Below, piece by piece: positions 7,434 through 17,547 of a stretch of DNA of 64,000 bases. The DNA lies in assembly GCA_049652985.1 (NCBI GenBank), contig JBASFK010000010.1, positions 1 through 64,000 of the forward strand, given 5' to 3'. The stretch is from UBA7657 sp049652985 (GTDB lineage: Bacteria; Pseudomonadota; Alphaproteobacteria; Micavibrionales; Micavibrionaceae). Made by a program: the position numbers and the translations under genes. A model generated the notes under the pieces. That model was given only the letters and a program-made list of their open reading frames with translations, ran no database searches and was not told the DNA's origin. Within the stretch, counting starts at the first letter, position 1; the number at the start of each line of letters is the position of its first letter.

Positions 7434-8465
7434 GCCCGCGATCTTCGCAAAAATTTCCTCCGCCACCGGCTTTCCCTCATCGGAATTTTTCCGGATGGAT
7501 GCATCGAGCGGAATTTCGCCGAGGAACGGCACGCCCAGTCTTTCCGCTTCTTTTCGCGCACCGCCATGGCCAAAAATATGCTCCTCATGGCCGCAATTGC
7601 TGCAGACATGCGTGCTCATATTTTCGATGATGCCGAGGATTTTGACATTTACTTTCTGGAACATCGCCACGGCCTTGCGCGCATCGATCAGCGCAATATC
7701 CTGCGGCGTCGAGACGATGACCGCGCCGGTCACCGGCACTTTCTGCGCCAGCGTCAGTTGCGCATCGCCCGTGCCGGGCGGCATATCGACGATCAGAATG
7801 TCGAGTTTGTTTTCTTCCGTGCCCCATTCGACATCGCGCAGCATTTGATAAACCGCTGTCTGTACCATCGGCCCGCGCCAGACCAGCGGCGCTTCCTTAT
7901 CCAGCATGAAACCGATCGACATGATTTTAAGCCCGTGCGCCGAGAGCGGCACCAGCCTGCCATCGTCGTTCTGCTTCGGGCGCTGACCTTCGAGGCCCGC
8001 CATCGTCGGCACGCTCGGCCCGTAAATATCGGCGTCCAGCAGGCCTGTCGTTTTTCCGCTCCTGGCCAGCGCAATAGCCAGGTTCATCGCCACCGTCGAT
8101 TTGCCGACACCGCCCTTGCCGCTCGCCACCGCGATAATATTTTTGATCGGCAGTTCAAGCTTCGGATTTTTTTCCATGCCATGCGGGTCGTTTGAAATTT
8201 TCTGCGCTGTCAGCACCGCCGTGACTTTGCGCACGCCCGGAACGCCGGCTGCCGCGCGCTCGGCCTCCTGGCGCAGCGGCTCCAGCTTCGCGCCGCGCGC
8301 GGGATCGACCTCGATCATGAAAATCACGTTGCCGTCCGCAGCCACCTGCAGGCCCGAAACCATGCCCAGCGAAACAATATCGCGCCCGCGCCCGGGATCG
8401 CTCACGCTCCCCAGCGCCCCCATGATTTTTTCTTTAATTTCCTTCTGCAAAACAGCCAGTTTCAT
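7419..8465 (-). CDS. apbC: Mrp/ApbC-type iron-sulfur cluster carrier ATPase
   Basis: 348 residues with an N-terminal MIP18/DUF59 domain (about 1-85) and a deviant-Walker P-loop ATPase domain (GKGGVGKST at about 116-124). This domain organisation is that of the Mrp/ApbC/NBP35 family, which binds and transfers 4Fe-4S clusters to apo-proteins. The cluster-binding CSNCGHEEHIFG (CxxC) lies near residue 288, and DMPPGTGDAQL and DIYGPSVP are family signatures. It is cytoplasmic. It diverges from hflK with about 90 bp between the starts. Confidence 0.95.
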   Translation of the reverse strand: MKLAVLQKEIKEKIMGALGSVSDPGRGRDIVSLGMVSGLQVAADGNVIFMIEVDPARGAKLEPLRQEAERAAAGVPGVRKVTAVLTAQKISNDPHGMEKNPKLELPIKNIIAVASGKGGVGKSTVAMNLAIALARSGKTTGLLDADIYGPSVPTMAGLEGQRPKQNDDGRLVPLSAHGLKIMSIGFMLDKEAPLVWRGPMVQTAVYQMLRDVEWGTEENKLDILIVDMPPGTGDAQLTLAQKVPVTGAVIVSTPQDIALIDARKAVAMFQKVNVKILGIIENMSTHVCSNCGHEEHIFGHGGARKEAERLGVPFLGEIPLDASIRKNSDEGKPVAEEIFAKIAGLLTF

Positions 8466-8556
8466 GGCCCGTTATCCTTGCTTTCCTGAATGAAAGAGAT
8501 ATTCTTATAGCCTCTAAAAAGCAAACACGCAAAACAGGGATTCGGACGCGATAATC

Positions 8557-9738
8557 ATGGGCTGGGACGACAAACCCGATAGCGGCAAACGTAAAAACCC
8601 CTGGGGACGCCCCGGCAATGACGAGCGCGGCCCCGGCTGGGGCGGTGGCGGCCAAAGGCCCCCCGGTGGTGGTGGCAACGAACCGCCCGATATCGACGAA
8701 ATGCTGCGCCGCGCGCAAGCCAATTTCCGCAGCGTCATGCCCGGCGAGTTCAACTCCGGCAGCATCATCGGGATTATCATTATTGTCGTCGTCGCCCTCT
8801 GGCTGGCGAGCGGGTTTTTTATCGTCAATCCCGGCGACAACGTCGTGATCCAGCGCTTCGGCGCATGGGTCCGCACCGTGGATATAGAAGGTCTCGGCTA
8901 CCACTTCCCCGCACCGATCGAAACGGCGGAAACCGTCAAGGTCAACGAACTGCGCTCGATGAATATCGGCTTCACCGAGGCGTTCTCACGCACCGGTGAT
9001 CGCGGCCAGAACGACATTCCCGAGGAAAGTCTGATGCTGACCTCGGACCGCAACATCGTCGACCTTAATATCGTCCTGCAATGGAGCATCAAGAGCGCCG
9101 AGGATTTCGTCTTCAACATCGAGGACCAGGAAAACACGATCAAGCAGGTCGCGCAGAGCGCCATTCGCGACATCGTCGGCCAGACGGAAATGTTCCCGAT
9201 TATAACCAACAAGCGCGAGGAAGTTGCCGCGAAAACCAAGGCGATCATCCAGCAGAATCTCGACGAGTATAAATCCGGCGTTACTATCTCGCAGGTGCTG
9301 ATCAAAAAAGCCGAAGTGCACCCCGACGTACAGGACGCCTTCCAGGACGTGCAAAGCGCCAAGCAGGATGCCGAGGATGTGCAGAACCGCGCTGAGGCCT
9401 ACCGCGAGGACATTCTGCCCAAAGCCCGCGGTCTTGCCACGCAGATGAACCGCGAGGCCGAAGGTTACCGCCAGTCCGTCATCGCCAAGGCGAAAGGCGA
9501 CGCCGACCGTTTCAATTCCGTCTATGAAGCCTATCTCGGCGGCAAGGACGTAACGAAAGAACGCATCTATATCGAGACGATGGAAGAAGTTCTCATGAAC
9601 GCGCAGAAAATCATTCTCGACAAGGACAGCGGCTCGGGCGTCGTGCCTTATTTGCCGCTAAATGAACTCAACAGGACGTCCGTGCGCGCCGCGCCGAAGC
9701 CGGAAGCGCAGACATCACCGGAAGGACTCGCGCAATGA
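8557..9738 (+). CDS. hflK: HflK, membrane protease regulator (SPFH protein)
   Basis: 393 residues: a cytoplasmic Gly/Pro-rich N-terminal tail, one membrane helix (about 70-88), then a periplasmic SPFH/band-7 domain starting at FIVNPGDNVVIQRFGAW and a long Ala/Glu-rich coiled-coil (about 255-320). HflK pairs with HflC to form a cage around FtsH and controls its access to membrane substrates. The stop overlaps the hflC start as ATGA, indicating translational coupling. The C-terminal tail after PYLPLNEL is short and disordered. Family match is clear. Confidence 0.95.
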   Translation: MGWDDKPDSGKRKNPWGRPGNDERGPGWGGGGQRPPGGGGNEPPDIDEMLRRAQANFRSVMPGEFNSGSIIGIIIIVVVALWLASGFFIVNPGDNVVIQRFGAWVRTVDIEGLGYHFPAPIETAETVKVNELRSMNIGFTEAFSRTGDRGQNDIPEESLMLTSDRNIVDLNIVLQWSIKSAEDFVFNIEDQENTIKQVAQSAIRDIVGQTEMFPIITNKREEVAAKTKAIIQQNLDEYKSGVTISQVLIKKAEVHPDVQDAFQDVQSAKQDAEDVQNRAEAYREDILPKARGLATQMNREAEGYRQSVIAKAKGDADRFNSVYEAYLGGKDVTKERIYIETMEEVLMNAQKIILDKDSGSGVVPYLPLNELNRTSVRAAPKPEAQTSPEGLAQ

Positions 9739-10793
9739 GCAAGACATCCATCGCACTGCTTCTGGTTCTTGCCGTTCTCCTGATCGGCGCCTCGCAATCG
9801 CTGTTTATCGTCGATCAACGCGAACAGGCCGTCGTGCTTCAACTCGGCCAGCCCATCGGCAACCCCAACGATATGTCCACATTCACAAAAGGCCCCGGCC
9901 TGCATTTCAAAATTCCGCTCGTGCAGGAAGTGCGCTATTTCGACCGCCGCATTCTCTCGGTCGATCCGCCGCCCGAACAGGTCGTCATCGCCAGTTCAAG
10001 CCTGCAGCATTACAAACTGACACCTGCTGAAAAGGCTGAGGGTATCGAACCCGAACCCGCTCCGACCGAAGCATTGCCGCAAGAAACACCCCTGGCAGAA
10101 ACACCGGGAACAGAAGCGCCCGTGGAAGCGCCGGAAATCCAGAATGTCAGCGGCGAACCCATCATCGCCGACACGTTTGCGCGCTATAAAATCAACGACC
10201 CGCTGCAGTTCCTCAAAACACTGCGCACGACGGCCAACGCCGACCAGCGCCTCGAAAGCATCCTGAACGACGCGACGCGCGGCGTTCTCGGCAGCGTGAC
10301 ATTGCAGGCTCTCCTGTCCTCCGAGCGCGAGGCGATCATGGAAGAGATCAAAAGACGCGTGAACGGAAAAATCATGCAGGACAGGCTTGGCATAGAAATC
10401 GTCGACGTCCGCATTGTCCGCGCCGACCTGACGTCGGACCTGCGCACCTCCACCGTGCGCCGTATGATTTCGGACCTGAAGGAACGCGCCACTGAAACCC
10501 GCGCGAAGGGCGAGCAACGTGCGCTTGAAATCCGCTCCACCGCAGAAAAAGACCGCACCGTTCTCCTTGCCGAGGCCGGCGGCAATGCGCAAATGGTCAA
10601 GGGCCAGGGCGACAAGGACGCGATCAAGATTTATGCCGACGCCTTTAACAAGGACAAGGAATTCTACGGTTTCATCCGCTCGATGGAGGCGTACAAAAAT
10701 ACGCTGGCCGATCCGGAAACGCGCCTGATCCTTTCACCCGGCAGCGACTTCTTCCGCTACTTCCAGGATCACACGTCCGGCATCACGAGGTAG
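9735..10793 (+). CDS. hflC: HflC, membrane protease regulator, with Pro/Glu-rich insertion
   Basis: 352 residues with an N-terminal signal-anchor (about 5-20), then the SPFH domain beginning FIVDQREQAVVLQLGQP and a C-terminal region with the conserved RGEQ-like sequence KGEQRALEIRSTAEKDRTVLLAEA. It partners HflK around FtsH. An insertion of roughly 55-60 residues (about 80-140), rich in Pro, Glu and Ala, splits the SPFH domain between RRILSVDPPPEQVV and EPIIADTFARYKI, where typical HflC proteins have only a short loop. It is translationally coupled to hflK and followed 6 bp later by a DUF2065 gene, a common order. Confidence 0.94.
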   Translation: MSKTSIALLLVLAVLLIGASQSLFIVDQREQAVVLQLGQPIGNPNDMSTFTKGPGLHFKIPLVQEVRYFDRRILSVDPPPEQVVIASSSLQHYKLTPAEKAEGIEPEPAPTEALPQETPLAETPGTEAPVEAPEIQNVSGEPIIADTFARYKINDPLQFLKTLRTTANADQRLESILNDATRGVLGSVTLQALLSSEREAIMEEIKRRVNGKIMQDRLGIEIVDVRIVRADLTSDLRTSTVRRMISDLKERATETRAKGEQRALEIRSTAEKDRTVLLAEAGGNAQMVKGQGDKDAIKIYADAFNKDKEFYGFIRSMEAYKNTLADPETRLILSPGSDFFRYFQDHTSGITR

Positions 10794-10799
10794 CGCGCC

Positions 10800-11009
10800 A
10801 TGCCGTCCTTCGGCCTTACGCTCCTGACAGCACTCTTCCTGGTTTTCGTCATCGAGGGACTGCTTTACGCTCTTTTTCCCGAGCAGGTTAAAAAACTTAT
10901 GGCAATGGCCCTGTCCATGCCGGCCCAGCCGCTCCGGATTTTCGGCCTGCTTATGGCCTCCGCCGGCATCCTCGCCATTTATATATTGAAGGCGTTTTAT
11001 ACGCCGTGA
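10800..11009 (+). CDS. DUF2065 (YjeT-like) small inner-membrane protein
   Basis: 69 residues with two hydrophobic helices (about 5-25 and 43-66) joined by a short positive loop, FPEQVKKLM. The pattern LLTALFLVFVIEGLLYALFP and a final single-helix segment match the DUF2065 family, whose genes usually lie just downstream of hflKC. Its function is unknown; the conserved position suggests a role with the HflKC-FtsH complex. It starts 6 bp after hflC. Confidence 0.85.
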   Translation: MPSFGLTLLTALFLVFVIEGLLYALFPEQVKKLMAMALSMPAQPLRIFGLLMASAGILAIYILKAFYTP

Positions 11010-11090
11010 GTTAGCACCTGAGCGCTGTTGACCCCGCCAGCAGGCAGGCCTATTTTACTGCTGCAACAGGTAACAGAGGACCTTCCCCAC

Positions 11091-12629
11091 ATGCACAATA
11101 AAATGCGCAATAAACTTGTCATCGCACTCGCTGCGTTCACCATGGCCGTCACAGGCATCGGATACGCCGCAGCGGCCCAGACGGAACAACCCAAAAGCCC
11201 GCTCGCGGCCGACGCGCCCGGCAGTTTCGCCGATCTCGTGGCACCGCTGCTTCCAGCCGTGGTCAACATTTCCTCGACCCAGAAAATGGAAGCGCCGGAA
11301 GACTACCCGGAAATGCCGCAATTCCCGCCCGGCTCCCCGTTCGAGGATTTCTTTGAAGAATTCATGCAGAAACGCGGCGGCGGTGCGCCGCTGACGCCGC
11401 AGGCCTCACTCGGCTCCGGCTTCGTCGTCGACGCCGAAAAAGGTCTGATCGTCACCAACAACCATGTCGTCCGCGACGCCGAAGAAGTGCGCGTCACATT
11501 CCACGACGATGAAACCGTCACGGCGGAAGTTATCGGCCGCGACGAAAAAACCGACCTTGCCGTCATCAAGGTCGATGCCAAGAAAAAACTCACCGCGCTT
11601 AAGTTCGGTGACAGCGATGTTCTTCGCGTCGGCGACTGGGTCGTCGCGATCGGCAACCCGTTCGGCCTCGGCGGTACAGTCACAGCCGGGATCATCTCCG
11701 CCCGCGCGCGCGACATTAATTCCGGTCCCTATGACGACTTCCTGCAGACTGACGCATCGATCAACCGCGGCAATTCCGGCGGCCCGATGTTCAACCTGAA
11801 AGGTGAAGTCATCGGCATCAACACCGCGATCTTCTCGCCCTCCGGCGGCTCCGTCGGCATCGGCTTCGCGATTCCCTCCGCACTCGCCGCACCGGTCATC
11901 AAGCAGATCGTTGAATTCGGCCGCACACGCCGCGGCTGGCTTGGCGTTCGCATCCAGTCCGTCACGCCCGAGATTGGCGAAAGCCTCGGCCTCCCGCACG
12001 CCGAAGGCGCGCTGGTCGCCAGCATCACGCCCAAAGGCCCGGCGGAAATCGCAGGACTTCAGCCCGGCGATGTCATTCTTTCTTTCAACAGCGAGAAACT
12101 TTCGGCGATGCGCCAGCTCCCGCGCCTTGTTGCTGAAACGGCGATCGGCGTTGACAGTACCCTGACCTATTGGCGCGATGGCAAGGAAATCACTGCGAAA
12201 GTGAAAGTCGGCGAACTGGAAAAAGCCGAGGAAGACGGCCTGCTGGAAACCGGCGGTCCGCGCTCCGAAGGCAAAGGCCAGAAAATCGACTCGGTTGGGC
12301 TCACGCTTTCGGGCATGTCGGATTCGCTACGCCAGGATTACATGATCCCCGGCAATGTCGACGGCGTGGTGGTGACCGCAGTCGCCGACATGTCGGAAGC
12401 CGCCGAAAAAGGCCTGCTCCCGGGCGATGTGATCGTCGAGATCAACCAGCAGGCGGTGAAAGACCCGCAGAAAGTCGTCGAGATCATCGACAAGGCGGTT
12501 CAGAACAAGCGCACTTCCGTGCTCCTGCTTTTAAGCCGCGAAGGTGACGTACGTTTCGTCGCACTCCGCCTTGATGAAAAAAAATCCAAAGCCGAACCGG
12601 GAAAAGAGAAACCGCAGATTGAGCAGTAA
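11091..12629 (+). CDS. degP: DegP/HtrA (Do-family) periplasmic serine protease
   Basis: About 512 residues from the ATG with a GAGGA site upstream; the open frame before it lacks family similarity. Signal peptide (about 1-29, ending YAAAA), trypsin-like domain, then two PDZ domains (about 290-380 and 410-500). The catalytic triad is present: His in TNNHVV (about 125), Asp in TDLAVI (about 156) and Ser in RGNSGGP (about 229). The protein degrades and refolds damaged envelope proteins. It follows hflKC, so cytoplasmic-membrane and periplasmic quality control are grouped. The 3' end overlaps the start of miaA. Confidence 0.96.
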   Translation: MHNKMRNKLVIALAAFTMAVTGIGYAAAAQTEQPKSPLAADAPGSFADLVAPLLPAVVNISSTQKMEAPEDYPEMPQFPPGSPFEDFFEEFMQKRGGGAPLTPQASLGSGFVVDAEKGLIVTNNHVVRDAEEVRVTFHDDETVTAEVIGRDEKTDLAVIKVDAKKKLTALKFGDSDVLRVGDWVVAIGNPFGLGGTVTAGIISARARDINSGPYDDFLQTDASINRGNSGGPMFNLKGEVIGINTAIFSPSGGSVGIGFAIPSALAAPVIKQIVEFGRTRRGWLGVRIQSVTPEIGESLGLPHAEGALVASITPKGPAEIAGLQPGDVILSFNSEKLSAMRQLPRLVAETAIGVDSTLTYWRDGKEITAKVKVGELEKAEEDGLLETGGPRSEGKGQKIDSVGLTLSGMSDSLRQDYMIPGNVDGVVVTAVADMSEAAEKGLLPGDVIVEINQQAVKDPQKVVEIIDKAVQNKRTSVLLLLSREGDVRFVALRLDEKKSKAEPGKEKPQIEQ

Positions 12630-13497
12630 CGGCCAGGCGCTTTCCGTTCACATTGTCGCCGGTCCCACGGCCGGCGGCAAATCCGCCTTCGCCATTGCCC
12701 TCGCGAAAAAGCTGGATGGCGTCGTCATCAACTGCGACTCGATGCAGATTTATGACGGCCTGCATGTCCTGACTGCGCAGCCCACGCCCGAAGAAATGAA
12801 CGAAGCGCCGCATGTTCTCTACAGCGTGCTCAAACCCGGCGAACCCTGCTCCGCCGGAATCTGGCAGGGAATGGCGGTTCGTGAAATCGAACGCGCCTTC
12901 GCGCAAAACAAAACACCGATCATCTGCGGCGGTAACGGTCTTTACATCAAGACGCTAATGGAAGGCCTCTCGCCCATTCCCGAAACCCCGCCGGAGATCC
13001 GCGAAAGAACCGTGCAGGAATTCGAGGAAATCGGCGCGGAAAAATTTTATGAGGAGCTGAAAAAACGCGATCCGGAATCCGCAGCGCGTTTCCATCCGCA
13101 GCACAGCGCCCGCACAATCCGCGCTTACGAAGTTTTCGAGGCCACGGGCAAAAAACTTTCCGACTGGCAGAAGGAAGCAAAAAACGCGCCGCCGGAAAGC
13201 TGGTATTTCGAAATTCACAAGATCATGCCGGACCGCGAAGAACTTTACCGCCGCTGCGACGAACGCTTCGTAAAAATGATCGATGGCGGCGCACTGGAAG
13301 AAGTCAAAAATTTCGGCGCATGCATCAATGCCGGGGAAGTCCCCGAGACCGCTCTGCTGAGCAAGGCCCTTGGATTCGCCCATTTACGTGACCATCTGGC
13401 CGGAAAAATCACCTTGAAACAGGCCATTAGCCTCGCCCAGACCGAAACCCGCCAATACGCAAAAAGACAGGTGACATGGTTCAAAAATCAGCTTTAA
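12574..13497 (+). CDS. miaA: tRNA dimethylallyltransferase
   Basis: MiaA adds an isopentenyl group to A37 of tRNAs that read codons starting with U. The P-loop GPTAGGKS and the following INCDSMQIYDGL (DMAPP/tRNA-binding Asp) are diagnostic, as are GGNGLYIKTLMEGL and the C-terminal RQYAKRQVTWF. With the ATG at 12574 it is about 307 residues and overlaps degP by 56 bp. An in-frame TTG near 12620 would remove most of the overlap and the basic leader, and is a real alternative start. Family assignment is secure. Confidence 0.94.
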   Translation: MKKNPKPNREKRNRRLSSNGQALSVHIVAGPTAGGKSAFAIALAKKLDGVVINCDSMQIYDGLHVLTAQPTPEEMNEAPHVLYSVLKPGEPCSAGIWQGMAVREIERAFAQNKTPIICGGNGLYIKTLMEGLSPIPETPPEIRERTVQEFEEIGAEKFYEELKKRDPESAARFHPQHSARTIRAYEVFEATGKKLSDWQKEAKNAPPESWYFEIHKIMPDREELYRRCDERFVKMIDGGALEEVKNFGACINAGEVPETALLSKALGFAHLRDHLAGKITLKQAISLAQTETRQYAKRQVTWFKNQL

Positions 13498-13509
13498 ATT
13501 AGAGAAAGC

Positions 13510-13538
13510 TTGACAAAGAATTTATGTTTATGTAAATA
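13510..13538 (+). promoter_or_regulatory. sigma-70 promoter of the 13571-14445 gene pair
   Basis: TTGACA (13510-13515), 17-nt spacer, TAAATA (13533-13538) in an AT-rich gap after miaA. A GGGGGCGAG ribosome site precedes the ATG at 13571. Confidence 0.7.
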
Positions 13539-13570
13539 ATACCTGCTATATAAAATCAGGGGGCGAGTTC

Positions 13571-13930
13571 ATGAGCGAAACAGATAAAAGCGAAACGGAA
13601 ATAATTCTTCACACAATCATAGATGCCGTTTATGTCACGCCAGGCAGAAACATGCCCTTTACGCATGGTCTGCGTCCCACCTTAGACCGGTACAAAAAAT
13701 TGAACGAGGCCGGCTTTAAAGGCGAAGCCATTATGATCGTGGACAATCTCCTGTCATGCGCAGAACAGGAGCGCATTCTGCCCGGCGGTGAATACCCAAG
13801 TGACGTGCGTAAAAGCCGTGAAGATATTCATAATGATTTTTGCAGAAGTCTTAGAACAAAAATAAGCGGTAACTTGCATATTTTCAGGGCTAAAACCCCT
13901 GCTCTCGAGGCAACCGTAGGATCGCCATGA
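13571..13930 (+). CDS. protein of unknown function, first gene of a coupled pair
   Basis: 119 residues, not recognised. It appears soluble and mixed alpha/beta, beginning with an acidic/Ser-Lys stretch and then EIILHTIIDAVYV. The middle (TLDRYKKLNEAGFKGEAIMIVDNLL) is helical, and there is one Cys-containing segment (LLSCAEQERILPGG). There is no signal peptide or membrane helix. The stop overlaps the next start (ATGA), so the two products are probably made in a fixed ratio and may interact. Base composition is AT-richer than the flanking miaA and ilvB. Nothing in the sequence identifies it as a toxin, antitoxin or phage protein. Confidence 0.6.
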   Translation: MSETDKSETEIILHTIIDAVYVTPGRNMPFTHGLRPTLDRYKKLNEAGFKGEAIMIVDNLLSCAEQERILPGGEYPSDVRKSREDIHNDFCRSLRTKISGNLHIFRAKTPALEATVGSP

Positions 13931-14445
13931 CTAAAATTTACACAGGACAACAAATCGCCGATGCCGTTTTTAGACGCGGGGAGTTCATGCTTACAAACCC
14001 CGGCTGTCTTGCGCTATGCAACGGCTTTGATAATCTGAGAGCAATCGGCTTTGATGAACAACAAATCGAAAATTTAGAGCAAACTCTTCTAATATGCGCC
14101 ATGACAGTTTACGCAAAAGAGCACGGTACTCTCAGCAAAAAAAACGGCGAGCAACAGATCGAAAAAGTTCCTGACTTCGTATTGGATAAGACCAAGCGAA
14201 GCGGTTTCAGGGCAACCAATGAAAATGTATTTACAAGATACGAGGATCAGGATTTTCTCGACACACCCATATTCAAAAATGATCTTTATGATATGTATGC
14301 CCAAACACTCATCGGAGATTCCCGCAAATTTGGATACGCGCCAACAGTGGAACTAACACAACCACAAGCCTCTGCACCAGTCCGGACTTCCCGAAAATAC
14401 AAACCTGACTATGATTTGACCAGATACGCCATGTTGACGTTATAA
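13927..14445 (+). CDS. protein of unknown function, second gene of a coupled pair
   Basis: 172 residues, not recognised. The N-terminal half is predicted helical (YTGQQIADAVFRRGEFML, IENLEQTLLICAMTVYAKEH). The C-terminal part is polar and Tyr/Asp-rich, ending in a Pro/Arg/Lys-rich tail. There is no signal peptide or membrane segment. It is translationally coupled to the 13571 gene by an ATGA overlap, driven by the same promoter, and followed by the ilv leader region. Its AT-rich codon use suggests recent or lineage-specific origin. Confidence 0.6.
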   Translation: MTKIYTGQQIADAVFRRGEFMLTNPGCLALCNGFDNLRAIGFDEQQIENLEQTLLICAMTVYAKEHGTLSKKNGEQQIEKVPDFVLDKTKRSGFRATNENVFTRYEDQDFLDTPIFKNDLYDMYAQTLIGDSRKFGYAPTVELTQPQASAPVRTSRKYKPDYDLTRYAMLTL

Positions 14446-14474
14446 AACAAGCCCGGCCTGCCCCAACAAAAATC

Positions 14475-14503
14475 TTGCCTTATTTTGCCCTATCGCGTAA
14501 AAC
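14475..14503 (+). promoter_or_regulatory. candidate promoter of the ilvB leader transcript
   Basis: TTGCCT (14475-14480), 17-nt spacer, TAAAAC (14498-14503). Initiation 7-8 nt downstream would fall on or next to the A of the leader-peptide ATG at 14511, implying a leaderless mRNA. Both boxes deviate from consensus. Confidence 0.5.
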
Positions 14504-14510
14504 CAAACCC

Positions 14511-14585
14511 ATGAACAAGACACTGAACATCGGCCTGAACAACCTTGTACTCGTGGTCCTTCTTACGGAGGCGCTGCGGAGCTAG
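14511..14585 (+). CDS. ilv operon leader peptide (attenuation)
   Basis: A 24-codon ORF, MNKTLNIGLNN then LVLVVLL then TEALRS and TAG. Eleven of 24 residues are Leu, Val or Ile, with seven in a row. It precedes a perfect intrinsic terminator and then acetolactate synthase, the standard design for amino-acid attenuation of ilv operons: ribosome stalling at Leu/Val codons when charged tRNAs are scarce lets the antiterminator form. No Shine-Dalgarno precedes the ATG (AACCAAACCC), fitting a leaderless transcript. Confidence 0.85.
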   Translation: MNKTLNIGLNNLVLVVLLTEALRS

Positions 14586-14637
14586 GCTTTTGCCATAGTC
14601 ACCCAAAGCGCCCCGGATCGAAAGTCCGGGGTTTTTT
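14570..14637 (+). promoter_or_regulatory. ilv attenuator: antiterminator/terminator fork
   Basis: GGCGCT (14570-14575), within the last codons of the leader peptide, is complementary to AGCGCC (14607-14612), which overlaps the 5' arm of the terminator hairpin. The two structures are therefore mutually exclusive. A ribosome reaching the leader stop codon would cover 14570-14575 and favour termination. Confidence 0.65.
14611..14637 (+). terminator. attenuator terminator upstream of ilvB
   Basis: CCCCGGA (14611-14617) and TCCGGGG (14625-14631) form a perfect 7-bp stem with a 7-nt loop followed directly by six T residues (14632-14637). Confidence 0.9.
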
Positions 14638-14703
14638 AATGCCTGAAATCGATGTAAAAGACTGAACATGAAGAATAGCCAAAGGAAAAGAAGGAACTTG
14701 GAC

Positions 14704-16500
<1,797 letters not shown>

Positions 16501-16540
16501 GGCCCTTCATATCCGGCTGAAACTCTGCTAAAACAGGGAC

Positions 16541-17116
16541 ATGGCCAAGCCAAAAGAAAAAGTCAGCAAAAGCGTCTACGGGGCCACACCAGTCACGCAG
16601 CAGGTCGAATCTCACACGATTTCGATCCTCGTCACCAATGAGCCCGGCGTTCTCGCGCGTGTCATCGGCCTCTTCGCCGGGCGTGGCTATAACATCGAAA
16701 GCCTCACCGTCGCCGAAACCGACCACGACAAACATCTCTCGCGCATCACGATCGTCGTCACCGGCACGCCGCGCGTCATCGAGCAGATCAAAAGTCAGCT
16801 CGACCGCATGGTGCCTGTGCAGAAAGTCCGCGACCTCACCACCACCGGCCCGTTCGTCGACCGCGAACTTGCGCTCGTACAGGTCAAAAGCGAGGGCGAC
16901 CAGCGCATCGAGGCGCTGCGCATCGCCGACATCTTCCGCGCGCGCGTGGTGGATTCAACGCTCAACTCATTTATCTTCGAAGTCACCGGCGCTGCCGGAA
17001 AAATCGATGCGTTCATCAACCTGATGCGCCCGCTCGGCCTCGCCGACGTCAGTCGCACGGGCGTCGCCGCCCTCTCGCGCGGCAAGATGAAAAAAGAAAT
17101 CCAGGAAAAGAAATAA
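16541..17116 (+). CDS. ilvH: acetolactate synthase, small (regulatory) subunit
   Basis: 191 residues with an ACT domain (SHTISILVTNEPGVLARVIGLFAGRGYNIESLTVAETD, about 25-63) and a C-terminal ALS_ss domain (ELALVQVK to the end). The small subunit binds valine for feedback inhibition and activates the catalytic subunit. The N-terminal ~22 residues are a Lys/Ser-rich extension. It lies 40 bp after ilvB in the same operon. Confidence 0.95.
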   Translation: MAKPKEKVSKSVYGATPVTQQVESHTISILVTNEPGVLARVIGLFAGRGYNIESLTVAETDHDKHLSRITIVVTGTPRVIEQIKSQLDRMVPVQKVRDLTTTGPFVDRELALVQVKSEGDQRIEALRIADIFRARVVDSTLNSFIFEVTGAAGKIDAFINLMRPLGLADVSRTGVAALSRGKMKKEIQEKK

Positions 17117-17127
17117 GGAGAACAATC

Positions 17128-17547
17128 ATGCGTTCATATACATGGCTTGCTTTGGCTTCGGTTCTTGTCCTTACCGGCTGCATCTCGCGGGAACAGGCGG
17201 ATAAGCGGATGGAAAACGGTTGCGCAGCCGGCGCCGAGGCTTTCATGGAGGAGGGCCACAAGATCAAGCAGGTCAAAGACCGCATCTTCCGCGACTCTCC
17301 TGAACTTGGTAAAGGCTACCGCGAAATACGTCTGGTCATCGTCGACAGCGATGGCTGGTACGACGCCGACAAGGAAATCCGCTGCATCTTCGCCGAGAAC
17401 TTTAATTTCGTGGGCCACACCGCGACCATTTACCAGCTCAAGATGGACGACAAAACTTGGGGCAAGGAAGGTAATGAAATCCTCGGCTCCATGGACGACC
17501 ACCTCAAGCTCACCGAGATAGTCGAACAGGGCATGAACCGCCGCTAG
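17128..17547 (+). CDS. putative lipoprotein of unknown function
   Basis: 139 residues with a lipoprotein signal peptide: a short basic start, hydrophobic stretch and lipobox LTGC (Cys about 18). The mature part has a conserved-looking beta-rich segment GYREIRLVIVDSDGWYDADKEIRCIFAENFNF and two further Cys residues. The family is not recognised. It starts 11 bp after ilvH with a good AAGGAG site, so it is probably read through from the ilv operon although it has no obvious role there. Its stop shares the palindrome CTAG with the stop of the opposing gene. Confidence 0.75.
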   Translation: MRSYTWLALASVLVLTGCISREQADKRMENGCAAGAEAFMEEGHKIKQVKDRIFRDSPELGKGYREIRLVIVDSDGWYDADKEIRCIFAENFNFVGHTATIYQLKMDDKTWGKEGNEILGSMDDHLKLTEIVEQGMNRR

